This document shows, piece by piece, positions 17,283-26,226 of a stretch of DNA of 64,000 nt (its first letter is position 1; each line of letters starts with the position of its first letter). A model generated the notes under the pieces. That model was not told the origin of the DNA. It did no database searches and was given only the letters and a program-made list of their open reading frames with translations. Source of the stretch: CAZJCK01 sp964544635 (lineage in GTDB: Bacteria; Zixibacteria; MSB-5A5; GN15; FEB-12); NCBI GenBank assembly GCA_964544635.1, contig CAZJCK010000003.1:40861-104860 (forward strand), given 5' to 3'. Made by a program: the position numbers and the translations under genes.

Positions 17283-17594
17283 ATGCCCGCTCCGAATAAA
17301 GAACAGGTGATGGAAGCGCTCAAGCCGGTGCAGGATCCGGAGATACGGATCGGCATTGTTGATCTCGGCTTGATCTATGATGCCTTGATCTCAGACGACA
17401 ACGAGGTCGAGGTGAAGATGACACTGACCACGCCGGGCTGCCCGTATGGTGAGATGTTGATGACGATGGTACATAGGGCGGTGGAAGAACTGCCGGAGGT
17501 AGCGGCGGTCAAGGTGTCGCTGGTCTGGGACCCGCCGTGGGACCCCAAAGAGATGGCCTCGGACCTGGCAAAGGATCAGCTGGGTATCTGGTAA
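17283..17594 (+). CDS. sufT: SufT-type MIP18/DUF59 protein
   Basis: This 103-residue protein begins EQVMEALKPVQDPEI and contains the conserved MTLTTPGCPYGEML segment with the single reactive Cys, then VSLVWDPPWDP. These are the marks of the MIP18/DUF59 family whose bacterial members (SufT) assist iron-sulfur cluster maturation. The ATG at 17283 gives the family length. A longer in-frame start would overlap sufU. It closes the suf operon, followed by a hairpin terminator. Confidence 0.9.
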   Translation: MPAPNKEQVMEALKPVQDPEIRIGIVDLGLIYDALISDDNEVEVKMTLTTPGCPYGEMLMTMVHRAVEELPEVAAVKVSLVWDPPWDPKEMASDLAKDQLGIW

Positions 17595-17621
17595 GCGTCG
17601 AGCATTGAAAAGATATGAGAG

Positions 17622-17655
17622 AGCGCCGCCGGCTTATACGCAGGCGGCGCTTTTG
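17622..17655 (+). terminator. Terminator of the suf operon
   Basis: A perfect 9-bp stem AGCGCCGCC/GGCGGCGCT with a 12-base loop is followed by TTTTGTG, 27 bases after the sufT stop. It also lies just before the stop of the convergent gene at 17666. Confidence 0.75.
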
Positions 17656-17665
17656 TGTCGCAGGG

Positions 17666-18067
17666 CTATACTGTGCGATCGGGTAGCTGGCCGGTCCGGG
17701 CGGCACGGACACGGGAGCCGGCGGCAATGCCGAGAATGGGCAGCAGTATCATGGCCAGTGAAAACCAGAACGGCTGGCCGCCGCGGGCTGACAACAGGGC
17801 GCCGACATTAAAGATGATGGTGACCGCGGCCATGTACAGCGCGTGGCGAGCTACCTCGGTGCGGACAATGACAGCCATGATATAGCTCCCGGCGAAATAG
17901 CAGGCAAAAGCGATCACGAAATTGAAGCCGATCCAGGCGGCCGAAGGATCGAGCTGCGGTTCCCGGATGTCGTAGCCGAACTGAGCATCGAGCGCCAGGG
18001 TGGCGACAAGCTGGACGCTTGAGGCGAGGATATAGCCGGTGACGACGGCGACGGCGCTGCGCAGCAT
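17666..18067 (-). CDS. Small four-helix membrane protein
   Basis: The 133-residue product has about four hydrophobic segments (residues 4-26, 46-66, 76-93 and 100-118) and a short basic C-terminal tail. AAAGGA lies before the ATG. I do not recognise a family. It is alone between the suf operon, with which it converges, and the ABC exporter genes, from which it diverges. Confidence 0.6.
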   Translation of the reverse strand: MLRSAVAVVTGYILASSVQLVATLALDAQFGYDIREPQLDPSAAWIGFNFVIAFACYFAGSYIMAVIVRTEVARHALYMAAVTIIFNVGALLSARGGQPFWFSLAMILLPILGIAAGSRVRAARTGQLPDRTV

Positions 18068-18262
18068 TGAGGTTCCTTTCAGGTCGATGGTCGGTTCCGT
18101 GATAATCCCAACAAGCGAAAGGTACTGGTTCCGGGCAACCTAAAAAGCACGGGGTCCATTTTGTTGTGAAATTCGGAACGAGGCATGAAACCGGGAGTGT
18201 AGCAACGGCGTTTCAGGTTAGACTATAGAAACCGGGCACGAAAGAACATAAGGACAGGCAGC

Positions 18263-19456
18263 ATGGCCGCAGAGAACAACCGACCCGATCTGGGTTCATT
18301 GAAGATAGACCGCAAGAAAAAGTACTCGGGTCCGCCGAAACGTCGCTGGTTCCGATGGGTCATTGCCCTGCTGGCGGTGATCGCGATCGTCCTCGCATTC
18401 ATTGCCTTTCGCGACGATATCACACCGGCCACGAGTGTCAAGGTTGCGACGGCGACGGTACTGACCGGAACCGATGCCCAGGCGACGCTGGTCGCGACCG
18501 GCTATGTGGTGGCACAACGCAAGGCCGAGGTAGCCTCGAAGGGGACCGGCCGCCTCGAGTATCTGGCATTCGAGGAGGGTGATACCGTGCTGCAGGGGCA
18601 GGTAATTGCAGAGCTGGACAATGACGACATCGAAGCGCAGCTTGACATAGCGCGGGCCGAACTGGAGCTGGTGAAAGTCGACAGCCTGCAGGCGGGGCGC
18701 TCATTTCGACGTAGCGCCGACCTGCTAAAAACTGGCTCAGTAACGCCGTCCCAGTATGAAGAAGTAGAAGCGGCGTACCTGCGTTCGAAGGCGGCGGTCG
18801 ATGCCGCCGCCGCGGCTGTCGAAGTGGCCGAGGTGGCGCTGGAGAATACGATTATCCGGGCGCCGTTCGATGGTACGGTGCTGACGAAGAACGCCGATGT
18901 CGGCGATGTTGTCGCGCCGTTCGCATCCTCGGCGACGTCGAAAGGCTCGGTCGTGACCATGGCCGACATGAATTCGCTCGAGGTTGAAGCCGACGTTTCG
19001 GAGGCCAATATCAACAAGGTTATCGTCGGCCAGCCGTGTGAGATCATCCTCGACGCCTACCCCGAGTCGCCGTATCCCGGGCGCGTGAAGAAGATCGTTC
19101 CCACGGCCGACCGGAGTCGTGCTACCGTGATGACCAAAGTCGCCTTTGCAGCAATCGACGATCGGGTGCTGCCGGAGATGTCGGCCCGGGTCAACTTCTT
19201 CCTCGATGCCGGCAGGAAGGAAACGACGGCCCGCGGCCAGGTGGTGGTAATACCGAACGACGCATTGACGCGTCGCGACGGCGGCACCGTGGTGTTTGCC
19301 TTGAACGGCGAGTACGTGGAGTCGGTGGCGGTGAAAACCGGTCGCGAACTGGGACGCCTCACCGAGGTCCTGAGTGGTATCGCTGCCGGTCAACAGGTGG
19401 TCCTCTCCCCGCCCGGCAAACTGCAGGCCGGCCAGAAAGTCGAAGTCACACAGTAG
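18263..19456 (+). CDS. Periplasmic adaptor of an ABC exporter (MacA/HlyD family)
   Basis: This 397-residue membrane-fusion protein has one N-terminal membrane anchor (about residues 30-50, RWVIALLAVIAIVLAFIAF). Next come a lipoyl-like half (GYVVAQRKAEVASKGTGRL), a helical hairpin (DIARAELELVKVDSLQ through AAAVEVAEVALENTIIRAPFDGTV), the second lipoyl half, and beta-barrel and membrane-proximal domains. It would bridge the inner-membrane ABC permeases encoded downstream to the periplasm or an outer-membrane channel. The ATPase gene starts ten bases after its stop. No TolC-like gene is in the window. Confidence 0.88.
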   Translation: MAAENNRPDLGSLKIDRKKKYSGPPKRRWFRWVIALLAVIAIVLAFIAFRDDITPATSVKVATATVLTGTDAQATLVATGYVVAQRKAEVASKGTGRLEYLAFEEGDTVLQGQVIAELDNDDIEAQLDIARAELELVKVDSLQAGRSFRRSADLLKTGSVTPSQYEEVEAAYLRSKAAVDAAAAAVEVAEVALENTIIRAPFDGTVLTKNADVGDVVAPFASSATSKGSVVTMADMNSLEVEADVSEANINKVIVGQPCEIILDAYPESPYPGRVKKIVPTADRSRATVMTKVAFAAIDDRVLPEMSARVNFFLDAGRKETTARGQVVVIPNDALTRRDGGTVVFALNGEYVESVAVKTGRELGRLTEVLSGIAAGQQVVLSPPGKLQAGQKVEVTQ

Positions 19457-19466
19457 GATGAATACG

Positions 19467-20147
19467 ATGGCACAACCGTTGGTTCGTATAGATAACCTGT
19501 ACAAGTCATACTGGCGCGATCGCATCGAAATTCCAGTACTGAACAACATCAACCTGACGATTAGCGAGGGAGAGTTCCTTGCCCTCATGGGACCGTCGGG
19601 GTCGGGCAAGACGACGCTGTTGAACCTGGTTGCCGGTATCGACCGACCGTCGGAAGGCAGCCTGTTTGTCGGCGACGATGACCTGGTGACGATGTCGGAG
19701 GGTGAGCTGGCGGTCTGGCGATCGAACAACATCGGATTCGTGTTCCAGTTCTACAACCTCATGCCGGTGCTCAATGCGTTTGAGAATGTTGAGCTGCCGC
19801 TCCTGCTGACCGGATTGAGCCGCAAAGAGCGGCGGCAGCAGGTAGAGACGGCGTTGACGGTGGTTGGTCTGGCCGACCGGATGAAGCATTACCCCAACCA
19901 GTTGTCGGGCGGCCAGGAGCAGCGGGTGGCGATTGCGCGGGCGATCGCGACCGATCCGTCGCTGATCCTGGCGGACGAACCGACCGGCGACCTCGATAAG
20001 CAGTCGGCCGAAGCCATCATGCATCTGCTGGCCGACCTGAACCAAACGTACGGCAAGACAATCGTCATGGTGACCCATGATCCGCGGGCGGCGGAAAAGG
20101 CATCGGTAATACGACATCTTGACAAGGGCGAACTGATCGCAGCATGA
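19467..20147 (+). CDS. ABC transporter ATPase, MacB/LolD type
   Basis: This ATPase of about 226 residues has Walker A GPSGSGKTT, Q-loop FVFQFYNLMPVLNAFENVELP, signature LSGGQEQR and Walker B LILADEPTGDLD. The NLMPVLNAFENVELPL stretch is characteristic of the LolD/MacB/FtsE group that partners with FtsX-fold permeases. The ATG at 19467 has AGGA upstream; an ATG at 19458 is also possible. It overlaps the first permease by four bases. Confidence 0.92.
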   Translation: MAQPLVRIDNLYKSYWRDRIEIPVLNNINLTISEGEFLALMGPSGSGKTTLLNLVAGIDRPSEGSLFVGDDDLVTMSEGELAVWRSNNIGFVFQFYNLMPVLNAFENVELPLLLTGLSRKERRQQVETALTVVGLADRMKHYPNQLSGGQEQRVAIARAIATDPSLILADEPTGDLDKQSAEAIMHLLADLNQTYGKTIVMVTHDPRAAEKASVIRHLDKGELIAA

Positions 20148-21301
20148 AGCTTCTCAAACTTATCGCACGCAACGCCATGCGCCACAAGTTGCGTACCTCG
20201 CTGACAATTTTCGGCCTGGCGATCGCCGTGCTGGCGTTCATTATCATCAGGGCGTCGATCGGAGCCTGGTACGCCCAGTCGGAGGCGGCCTCGCCCAATC
20301 GCTTGATCACCCGCAACGCCGTATCGCTGGTATTCACGATGCCGATGTCGTATCGCGACCGGATGTTGAAAGTCGACGGTGTGACGGGAGTGTCGTACTC
20401 GCAATGGTTCGGCGGGAAGTACATCGACGACCGCAACTTCTTCGCCCAGTTCGCAATCGATCATGAAACGTATTTCGAGATGTACCCCGAATTCGTTATC
20501 GAGCCGGAGGCATGGCGGGCGTTTGAGTCGCGACGCAACGCTGTGATTGTCGGTCGCAAACTGGCTGATCGCTTCGGCTGGGAGATCGGCGACAACATCC
20601 AGTTGATCGGCACGATCTTTCCCGGAGACTGGGATTTTGAAGTTGTCGGCATCTATACGGGGGCCGAAGAAAACACCGATGAATCGACGTGGTACTTCCG
20701 GTTTGACTATCTCGACGAACGGATGAAACAGGATTTCCCCGGTCGCGCCGGCCAGGTCGGCGGATATCATATACAGATAGCTGATCCGTCGGAAGCGGCG
20801 CGGGTGTCGCAGGAGATCGACGCGCTGTTTGTCAACTCGTCGGCCGAGACCCTGACCGAGACGGAAGAAGCGTTTCAACTGAGTTTTGTCGAGATGGCGA
20901 GTGCGATCATTACCGGGCTGGAAGCGATTTCCGTGCTGGTTATCGGCATCATCCTGCTGGTACTGGCCAACACCATGGCAATGACCGCACGCGAGCGGGT
21001 TAATGAGTATGCGGTGATGAAGACACTGGGCTTCAGGCCCTATCACCTGGCTGGTTTGATCATGGGAGAATCGCTGTTCATTGCGGCAGTCGGCGCCGGC
21101 ATGGGACTGCTCTTGACGATACCGGCGAAGCAGTTGGTGGGTATCGCGCTTTCGACGTTCTTCCCGGTGTTCAATGTGAGTATGGTTACAATGGTGCTGG
21201 CGGTGACCTCGGCGATTGTCGTCGGGATCGTATCGGCAATCTTCCCTACCGCCAAGGCGGTGCGAACACCGATCGTCGAAGGATTGAGGATAATCGACTG
21301 A
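20144..21301 (+). CDS. ABC transporter permease, FtsX/MacB type (first)
   Basis: This 385-residue permease has one N-terminal helix (LRTSLTIFGLAIAVLAFIII), a large periplasmic MacB-PCD-like domain (about residues 50-245), and three C-terminal helices of the FtsX fold. The conserved TARERVNEYAVMKTLGF loop contacts the ATPase. With the following paralogue it would form a heterodimeric mechanotransmission complex that extracts or exports lipids, peptides or drugs. It overlaps the next gene by one base (TGATG). Confidence 0.9.
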   Translation: MKLLKLIARNAMRHKLRTSLTIFGLAIAVLAFIIIRASIGAWYAQSEAASPNRLITRNAVSLVFTMPMSYRDRMLKVDGVTGVSYSQWFGGKYIDDRNFFAQFAIDHETYFEMYPEFVIEPEAWRAFESRRNAVIVGRKLADRFGWEIGDNIQLIGTIFPGDWDFEVVGIYTGAEENTDESTWYFRFDYLDERMKQDFPGRAGQVGGYHIQIADPSEAARVSQEIDALFVNSSAETLTETEEAFQLSFVEMASAIITGLEAISVLVIGIILLVLANTMAMTARERVNEYAVMKTLGFRPYHLAGLIMGESLFIAAVGAGMGLLLTIPAKQLVGIALSTFFPVFNVSMVTMVLAVTSAIVVGIVSAIFPTAKAVRTPIVEGLRIID

Positions 21302-22467
21302 TGAAGCTGCTGCTCTCATACTCCTGGCGCAATGTGCTGACGCGCAAGCTGACCTCCGGCCTGACGGTGTTTGGTATCGGGCTGGTGGTCTTTGTCTTCT
21401 CGGCCGTGCTGATGCTCTCACACGGCCTGGACAACGCGCTGGTGTCGACCGGGAGCGACGACAACGCGATCGTCATTCGCAAGGCGTCCAAGACGGAAGT
21501 GCAGTCGATACTGGATCGGAGTATGGCCGGGGTGGTAAAAGCGGATCAGAACATCGAGCAGGCATCGGATGGCACCCCCCTGTTTGCCAACGAGATCCTG
21601 GTGCTGATATCGCAGGAGAAGCGCGGGACAACCGATGCGTCGAATGTTCCGGTACGCGGGGTGACGGCCATGTCGACGGTGATCCGGCCGAGTTTCAGTT
21701 TGGTCGAGGGGCGGTTGTGGCAGCCGGGCACCAGCGAGATTATCGCCGGTCGCAAGGTTGCGGGCGGTTTCGAGGGGGCGGGCATGGGCGAGACAGTTCG
21801 TTTCGGGGCGCGCGAGTGGACGGTGGTCGGGATCTTCGAGACCGACAACTCGGCGTTCGAGAACGAGATATGGGGGGATGTCGACCAGTTGATGGATGCC
21901 TTCGGGCGGCCCGTCTTCTCCTCGTTTACCATGAAACTGAAGGATGTGTCAGCGTTCGACCTGATGCAGGCGCGGCTCGAGGCTGATCCGAGGTTGACGG
22001 TGGATGTCCGACGCGAGAAGCGGTACTACGCTGATCAGTCGCAGTTGACGACGACCTTTATCAATGTGTTGGGGATTGTCATCTCGGTCGTCTTCTCAAT
22101 GGGGGCGATTGTGGGGGCGATGATCACGATGTATGCATCGGTAGCGGCACGTACCAAAGAGATCGGCACCTTGCGGGCGCTCGGTTTTTCGCAGCCGACG
22201 ATCCTGCTGACATTTCTTGTCGAGGCGATACTGATTTCGGTCGTGGGTGGCGTGCTGGGGGTGCTGTCGGCCACGTTTTTGCGGCGGGTCGAGGTGTCGA
22301 CCACCAACTGGGATACGTTCGCCGAGATCGCATTTACCTTCGAGTTGTCGCCGGAGATTATCGGCGGCGCGCTGACGTTTGCGATTGTCATGGGGCTGGT
22401 CGGTGGGTTTCTGCCGGCAGTGCGGGCGTCGCGCCTGGAGATTCTGTCGGCGCTCAGGGCGAAGTAG
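21301..22467 (+). CDS. ABC transporter permease, FtsX/MacB type (second)
   Basis: This 388-residue paralogue of the preceding permease has an N-terminal helix (RKLTSGLTVFGIGLVVFVFS), a periplasmic domain of about 200 residues, and three C-terminal helices with the ATPase-contact loop AARTKEIGTLRALGFSQ. It completes the unit adaptor-ATPase-permease-permease. Separate ATPase and paired permeases are more like LolCDE or YknXYZ than single-chain MacB. The substrate is not evident. Confidence 0.9.
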   Translation: MKLLLSYSWRNVLTRKLTSGLTVFGIGLVVFVFSAVLMLSHGLDNALVSTGSDDNAIVIRKASKTEVQSILDRSMAGVVKADQNIEQASDGTPLFANEILVLISQEKRGTTDASNVPVRGVTAMSTVIRPSFSLVEGRLWQPGTSEIIAGRKVAGGFEGAGMGETVRFGAREWTVVGIFETDNSAFENEIWGDVDQLMDAFGRPVFSSFTMKLKDVSAFDLMQARLEADPRLTVDVRREKRYYADQSQLTTTFINVLGIVISVVFSMGAIVGAMITMYASVAARTKEIGTLRALGFSQPTILLTFLVEAILISVVGGVLGVLSATFLRRVEVSTTNWDTFAEIAFTFELSPEIIGGALTFAIVMGLVGGFLPAVRASRLEILSALRAK

Positions 22468-22475
22468 TATTCGTT

Positions 22476-22502
22476 GTAGGGCAGCCTCAGCCCTGCGAGG
22501 CT
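22476..22502. repeat. 27-bp hairpin repeat, copy 1
   Basis: GTAGGGCAGCCTCAGCCCTG continues to GAGGCT, and AGCCTC pairs with GAGGCT. The second copy is at 63817-63843, also directly after a rightward gene, so it may work as a 3'-end hairpin. The rest of 22503-22584 shows nothing recognisable. Confidence 0.6.
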
Positions 22503-22584
22503 TTCATTCACAATAGACGCTGTCTAAGACTGTAATGGGCAACTGCCTGCGCAGGTACGACGTGTGATGGGTTCTGAGCTACCG

Positions 22585-23052
22585 TCAAAACTTCTTATCT
22601 CTAATCGCAAAGATGTAGTCGGTGGCGGCCGGTTCGTGGCCGGCGTCACGAAGCAACGTTGCAACCTGGCCGCGGTGATACGCCGAGTGGTAGAGCATGT
22701 GGGTCAGGATGTCGCGCATGCTGTTTTCGAACGTCTCCCCTTTCGTGTTGGAGTAATTTGTCATGGTGTCGAGATCGGCGTCGGTGCGTTTTTCCAGGAA
22801 ACCCTGCCATGCTTTGCCAAGCTGGTGGATCGACTCCTCGATCTGCTTGGTGGTCATTTCGGGCCACATCCTGAGATCGGCCGACGGATGTCCCATGCGA
22901 TTGAGCCAGGCCCATTCGGCGGAAATGAGGTGGGCCATCACCCGGTGCACCTTTTCCGGCGGGTCGGCGACGTTTTTGATGGACTGGTGGGTCTGGCCGT
23001 TGGCCCAGTAGTCGTACTCGAACTGTTTGCGGAAGTGGTCTATAGTGATCAT
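22585..23052 (-). CDS. DinB-family protein
   Basis: This four-helix-bundle protein of 155 residues has the metal-ligand His pattern of the DinB/YfiT superfamily: a His in the second helix (VMAHLISAEWAWL) and H-x3-H in ILTHMLYHSAYHRGQVATLL. DinB proteins are damage-inducible or thiol-dependent transferases of mostly unknown substrate. The ATG at 23052 is preceded by AGGAGG; a longer frame would run upstream into the 75-bp repeat. It is the last gene of a long leftward gene series. Confidence 0.85.
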   Translation of the reverse strand: MITIDHFRKQFEYDYWANGQTHQSIKNVADPPEKVHRVMAHLISAEWAWLNRMGHPSADLRMWPEMTTKQIEESIHQLGKAWQGFLEKRTDADLDTMTNYSNTKGETFENSMRDILTHMLYHSAYHRGQVATLLRDAGHEPAATDYIFAIRDKKF

Positions 23053-23122
23053 TGGTCCTCCTGACGTGTGATTGTGTAACGCGTGGAGGTAGCGGGATGT
23101 TTCGGGGGGTGGGGATGGATTC

Positions 23123-23197
23123 GCAGGCCAGGTTCCTTGTGAACCTGACGTTTGTGTGGATGATCCAGATGCCAGGTTGGCGAGCAACCTGACCTGC
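23123..23197. repeat. 75-bp palindromic element, second full copy
   Basis: The ends GCAGGCCAGGTT and AACCTGACCTGC are 11 of 12 bp inverted repeats. The left end holds the perfect hairpin CAGGTTC-CTTGT-GAACCTG and the right end CAGGTTG-GCGAG-CAACCTG. The length equals that of the copy at 7582-7656, while the middle differs. It lies between dinB and fabL, eight bases from the fabL stop, and could act as a hairpin terminator. Confidence 0.75.
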
Positions 23198-23205
23198 ATA
23201 CTACC

Positions 23206-23961
23206 TTACATCAAACTATAACCGCCGTCGACGATGACGGTCTGGCCGGTGACCCAGGTCGCTTTCGGGCTGCACATGAAGGCTGCGACGGCCGCTACCT
23301 CTTTGGGCGTACCGACACGTTTGAACGGCGTACGTGCCGATACTTCCTCGAGCATCTGCTTGTAGTTCGGAAACACTTTCAAGGCATCCGTATCAATAAA
23401 GCCGCCCGATACGCAGTTGACCGTAATGTGCCGTTCGGCGAACTCGATCGCCATGTACTTGACGATATTTTCGATCGCTGCTTTCGACACACCGATGGCG
23501 GCGTAGCCGGGGATATAGCGGATCGAACCGAGCGACGACAGGGCGACAATGCGGCTGTGGTCGGGCATGATCGGTGATGCCAGCTGGACGCAGTTCAGGA
23601 AGGCGCGGGCGTTGGTGTGCATGGAAAGATCCCACGCCTTGTCGTCGATTTCCAGCATGCTGGTGTACAGTCCGAGCGCGGCGTTGGAAACGAGGATGTC
23701 GAGTTTGCCAAAGCGTTCCTTGATACCCTCGAAGATCGGCGGCAGTTGTTCGTGATTGCCGATATTGGCGCGGTGGGCGTAGCATTCAACGCCGTAGGTA
23801 TCTTTAATTTTATCCTCGGCCGCTTTGGCGTTGGAGCGGCTGCGGAAGTAGTTGAGTACGATGTTGGCGCCTTGAGCGGCCAGTTCTTCGGCGATGGCCA
23901 GGCCGATCCCCCGGGTGCCACCCGATACGAATGCAATCTTGCCCTTCAGTTCCTTCTCCAT
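23206..23961 (-). CDS. fabL: Enoyl-ACP reductase FabL (NADPH)
   Basis: This 251-residue short-chain dehydrogenase has the nucleotide motif SGGTRGIGLAIAEEL. Its active-site segment SSLGSIRYIPGYAAIGVSK places Tyr and Lys six residues apart (Y-x6-K). That spacing, and the segments VSGGFIDTDALKVFPN and GQTVIVDGGYSLM, match Bacillus FabL rather than FabG (Y-x3-K). It would perform the last reduction of fatty-acid elongation. The ATG at 23961 gives the family length; AGGGG lies upstream. FabL enzymes are less sensitive to triclosan than FabI. It sits beside lipB, also an ACP-linked function. Confidence 0.87.
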   Translation of the reverse strand: MEKELKGKIAFVSGGTRGIGLAIAEELAAQGANIVLNYFRSRSNAKAAEDKIKDTYGVECYAHRANIGNHEQLPPIFEGIKERFGKLDILVSNAALGLYTSMLEIDDKAWDLSMHTNARAFLNCVQLASPIMPDHSRIVALSSLGSIRYIPGYAAIGVSKAAIENIVKYMAIEFAERHITVNCVSGGFIDTDALKVFPNYKQMLEEVSARTPFKRVGTPKEVAAVAAFMCSPKATWVTGQTVIVDGGYSLM

Positions 23962-24004
23962 AGAAGCATCCCCTGCTCTATTGTACGGTTTCGAATTTTT
24001 GGTG

Positions 24005-24706
<702 letters not shown>

Positions 24707-24708
24707 AC

Positions 24709-26115
24709 TTATCGGAGGTACAGCAGCAGTTTGCGCAGGTCGGCGAGATACTCGTGGACACGGTGCAGGAACTGCACGGCGGTGTGACCGTCGATCAAGC
24801 GATGATCGAACGACATGCCGAAGTTCGAGATATGCCGCACCGTGATCTCGTCGTTCACTACCCACGGTTTCTTCACGATGGCGTGAACACCGAGGATGGC
24901 GACCTGCGGCTGGTTGATAATCGGAGTCGAGCCGGTGGCGCCGAACATGCCGGCGTTGGTCAGGCTGAAGGTGCCGCCGGAGACATCGTCGGGCGTAAGC
25001 TGATTCTTGCGCGCCTTCTCGCCTATCTGCTGCAGTTCGACGGCGATCTCGACGATTGTTTTCTTATCACAGTCCCTGATGACCGGTACAATGAGGCCCT
25101 CTTCGCGGGCGACGGCGATGCCGATATTGTAGAAATTCTTGAGGACGATTTCTTTTTCGGTCATCGAGGCGTTGACCTTCGGGAATTCCTTGAGACCCAT
25201 GCAGACTGCTTTGGCGACAAACGGCATGTAGGTCAGGTTGGCGCCGTAGGTTTCGACGAACCAGGGTTTGATCTCTTTGCGATACTCGACCAGGTTGGTC
25301 ATGTCGACATCTTCAAAGGTCGTGACATGGGGCGAGGTCTGAACCGATCTTACCATGTGCTCGGAAATAACCTTGCGGATACCCTCTACCGGCTTGCGGG
25401 TTTCACGCCGGTTGGCCGGCAGCGGCTCAAACCTGGGAATCTCGACATGCACTTTGGGTTCCGGCTTGGCCGGCGCCTGCGGCTGGGCGGAGGGTGCGGC
25501 GGCGGCGGCAGGACGGGCGGTCCCTTCCGGCATGGTTGGCAGCGGCGGAGTCGGGATCGGACCGAGGGTAAAGCCCTTGTCGGTGGTTCGTTCTTCGATA
25601 GCCCGCTCAACATCGTCAACCGTCACGATACCGTCCTTACCGGTCGGGGTGATGCTGGACGGATCGAGGTCGTACTGGCGCACCATCATCTTGACCTTGG
25701 GCGACATCTTCCCCTTGCCACGGTCGCCGGTTGCCTTGGGGGCCGGCCTGGCCGGCTGCGGCTTATCTTTTGGCGCGGGGGTTTCTCCGGTCGTTGCTTT
25801 TTCAGCCTTTTCCGGCTTGGCAGCGTGCGATGGTTCGGCCGCTTCGGTGGCCGACGGGGCCGGCTCGGCGTCGCCGGTGCCGTCGTCGATACTGGCAATG
25901 CGAGTACCGACCGGAACAACTTCGCCCTCCTTGGCGTACTGGTGGGTCAGGACGCCCTCGGTTTCGGCGGGAATTTCGACGTTTACCTTGTCGGTCATCA
26001 GCTCGACGAGGGGTTGATTCAATTTGACCTTATCGCCGACCTTGACCTTCCACTCCAGGATTGTCCCTTCAAGAACCGATTCGCCCATCTGGGGGACTAA
26101 AACATCGAATGCCAT
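24709..26115 (-). CDS. 2-oxoacid dehydrogenase E2 (dihydrolipoyl acyltransferase)
   Basis: The 468-residue E2 has an N-terminal lipoyl domain with the modified lysine in MTDKVNVEIPAE (about residue 43). A Pro/Ala/Glu-rich linker follows, then a peripheral-subunit-binding domain (MSPKVKMMVRQYDLDPSSI), a second linker, and the catalytic core with the active-site motif SFDHRLIDGHTAVQF. The core sequence favours the branched-chain or mixed 2-oxoacid type. No E1 or E3 genes are adjacent, which is unusual. GAGG lies before the ATG. Confidence 0.92.
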   Translation of the reverse strand: MAFDVLVPQMGESVLEGTILEWKVKVGDKVKLNQPLVELMTDKVNVEIPAETEGVLTHQYAKEGEVVPVGTRIASIDDGTGDAEPAPSATEAAEPSHAAKPEKAEKATTGETPAPKDKPQPARPAPKATGDRGKGKMSPKVKMMVRQYDLDPSSITPTGKDGIVTVDDVERAIEERTTDKGFTLGPIPTPPLPTMPEGTARPAAAAAPSAQPQAPAKPEPKVHVEIPRFEPLPANRRETRKPVEGIRKVISEHMVRSVQTSPHVTTFEDVDMTNLVEYRKEIKPWFVETYGANLTYMPFVAKAVCMGLKEFPKVNASMTEKEIVLKNFYNIGIAVAREEGLIVPVIRDCDKKTIVEIAVELQQIGEKARKNQLTPDDVSGGTFSLTNAGMFGATGSTPIINQPQVAILGVHAIVKKPWVVNDEITVRHISNFGMSFDHRLIDGHTAVQFLHRVHEYLADLRKLLLYLR

Positions 26116-26226
26116 CGCGTGATTCCTCTATACAAACAAGTGCATGTAATTTGCAGCTAATGGGTTAACGGGCGGAAATATAGCCCATTTAGGTCGACAG
26201 TCAAGCGAGAGGGAGAAAATTTCGGT

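Noticed and set aside
19889..21421. A 510-residue minus-strand frame across the ABC ATPase and permease genes
   Set aside because: It overlaps two certain genes and has Arg/His-rich composition without domains.
24754..26100. A 448-residue plus-strand frame opposite the E2 gene
   Set aside because: The opposite strand encodes a full E2 with lipoyl, binding and catalytic motifs; the frame is antisense to its Ala/Pro linkers.
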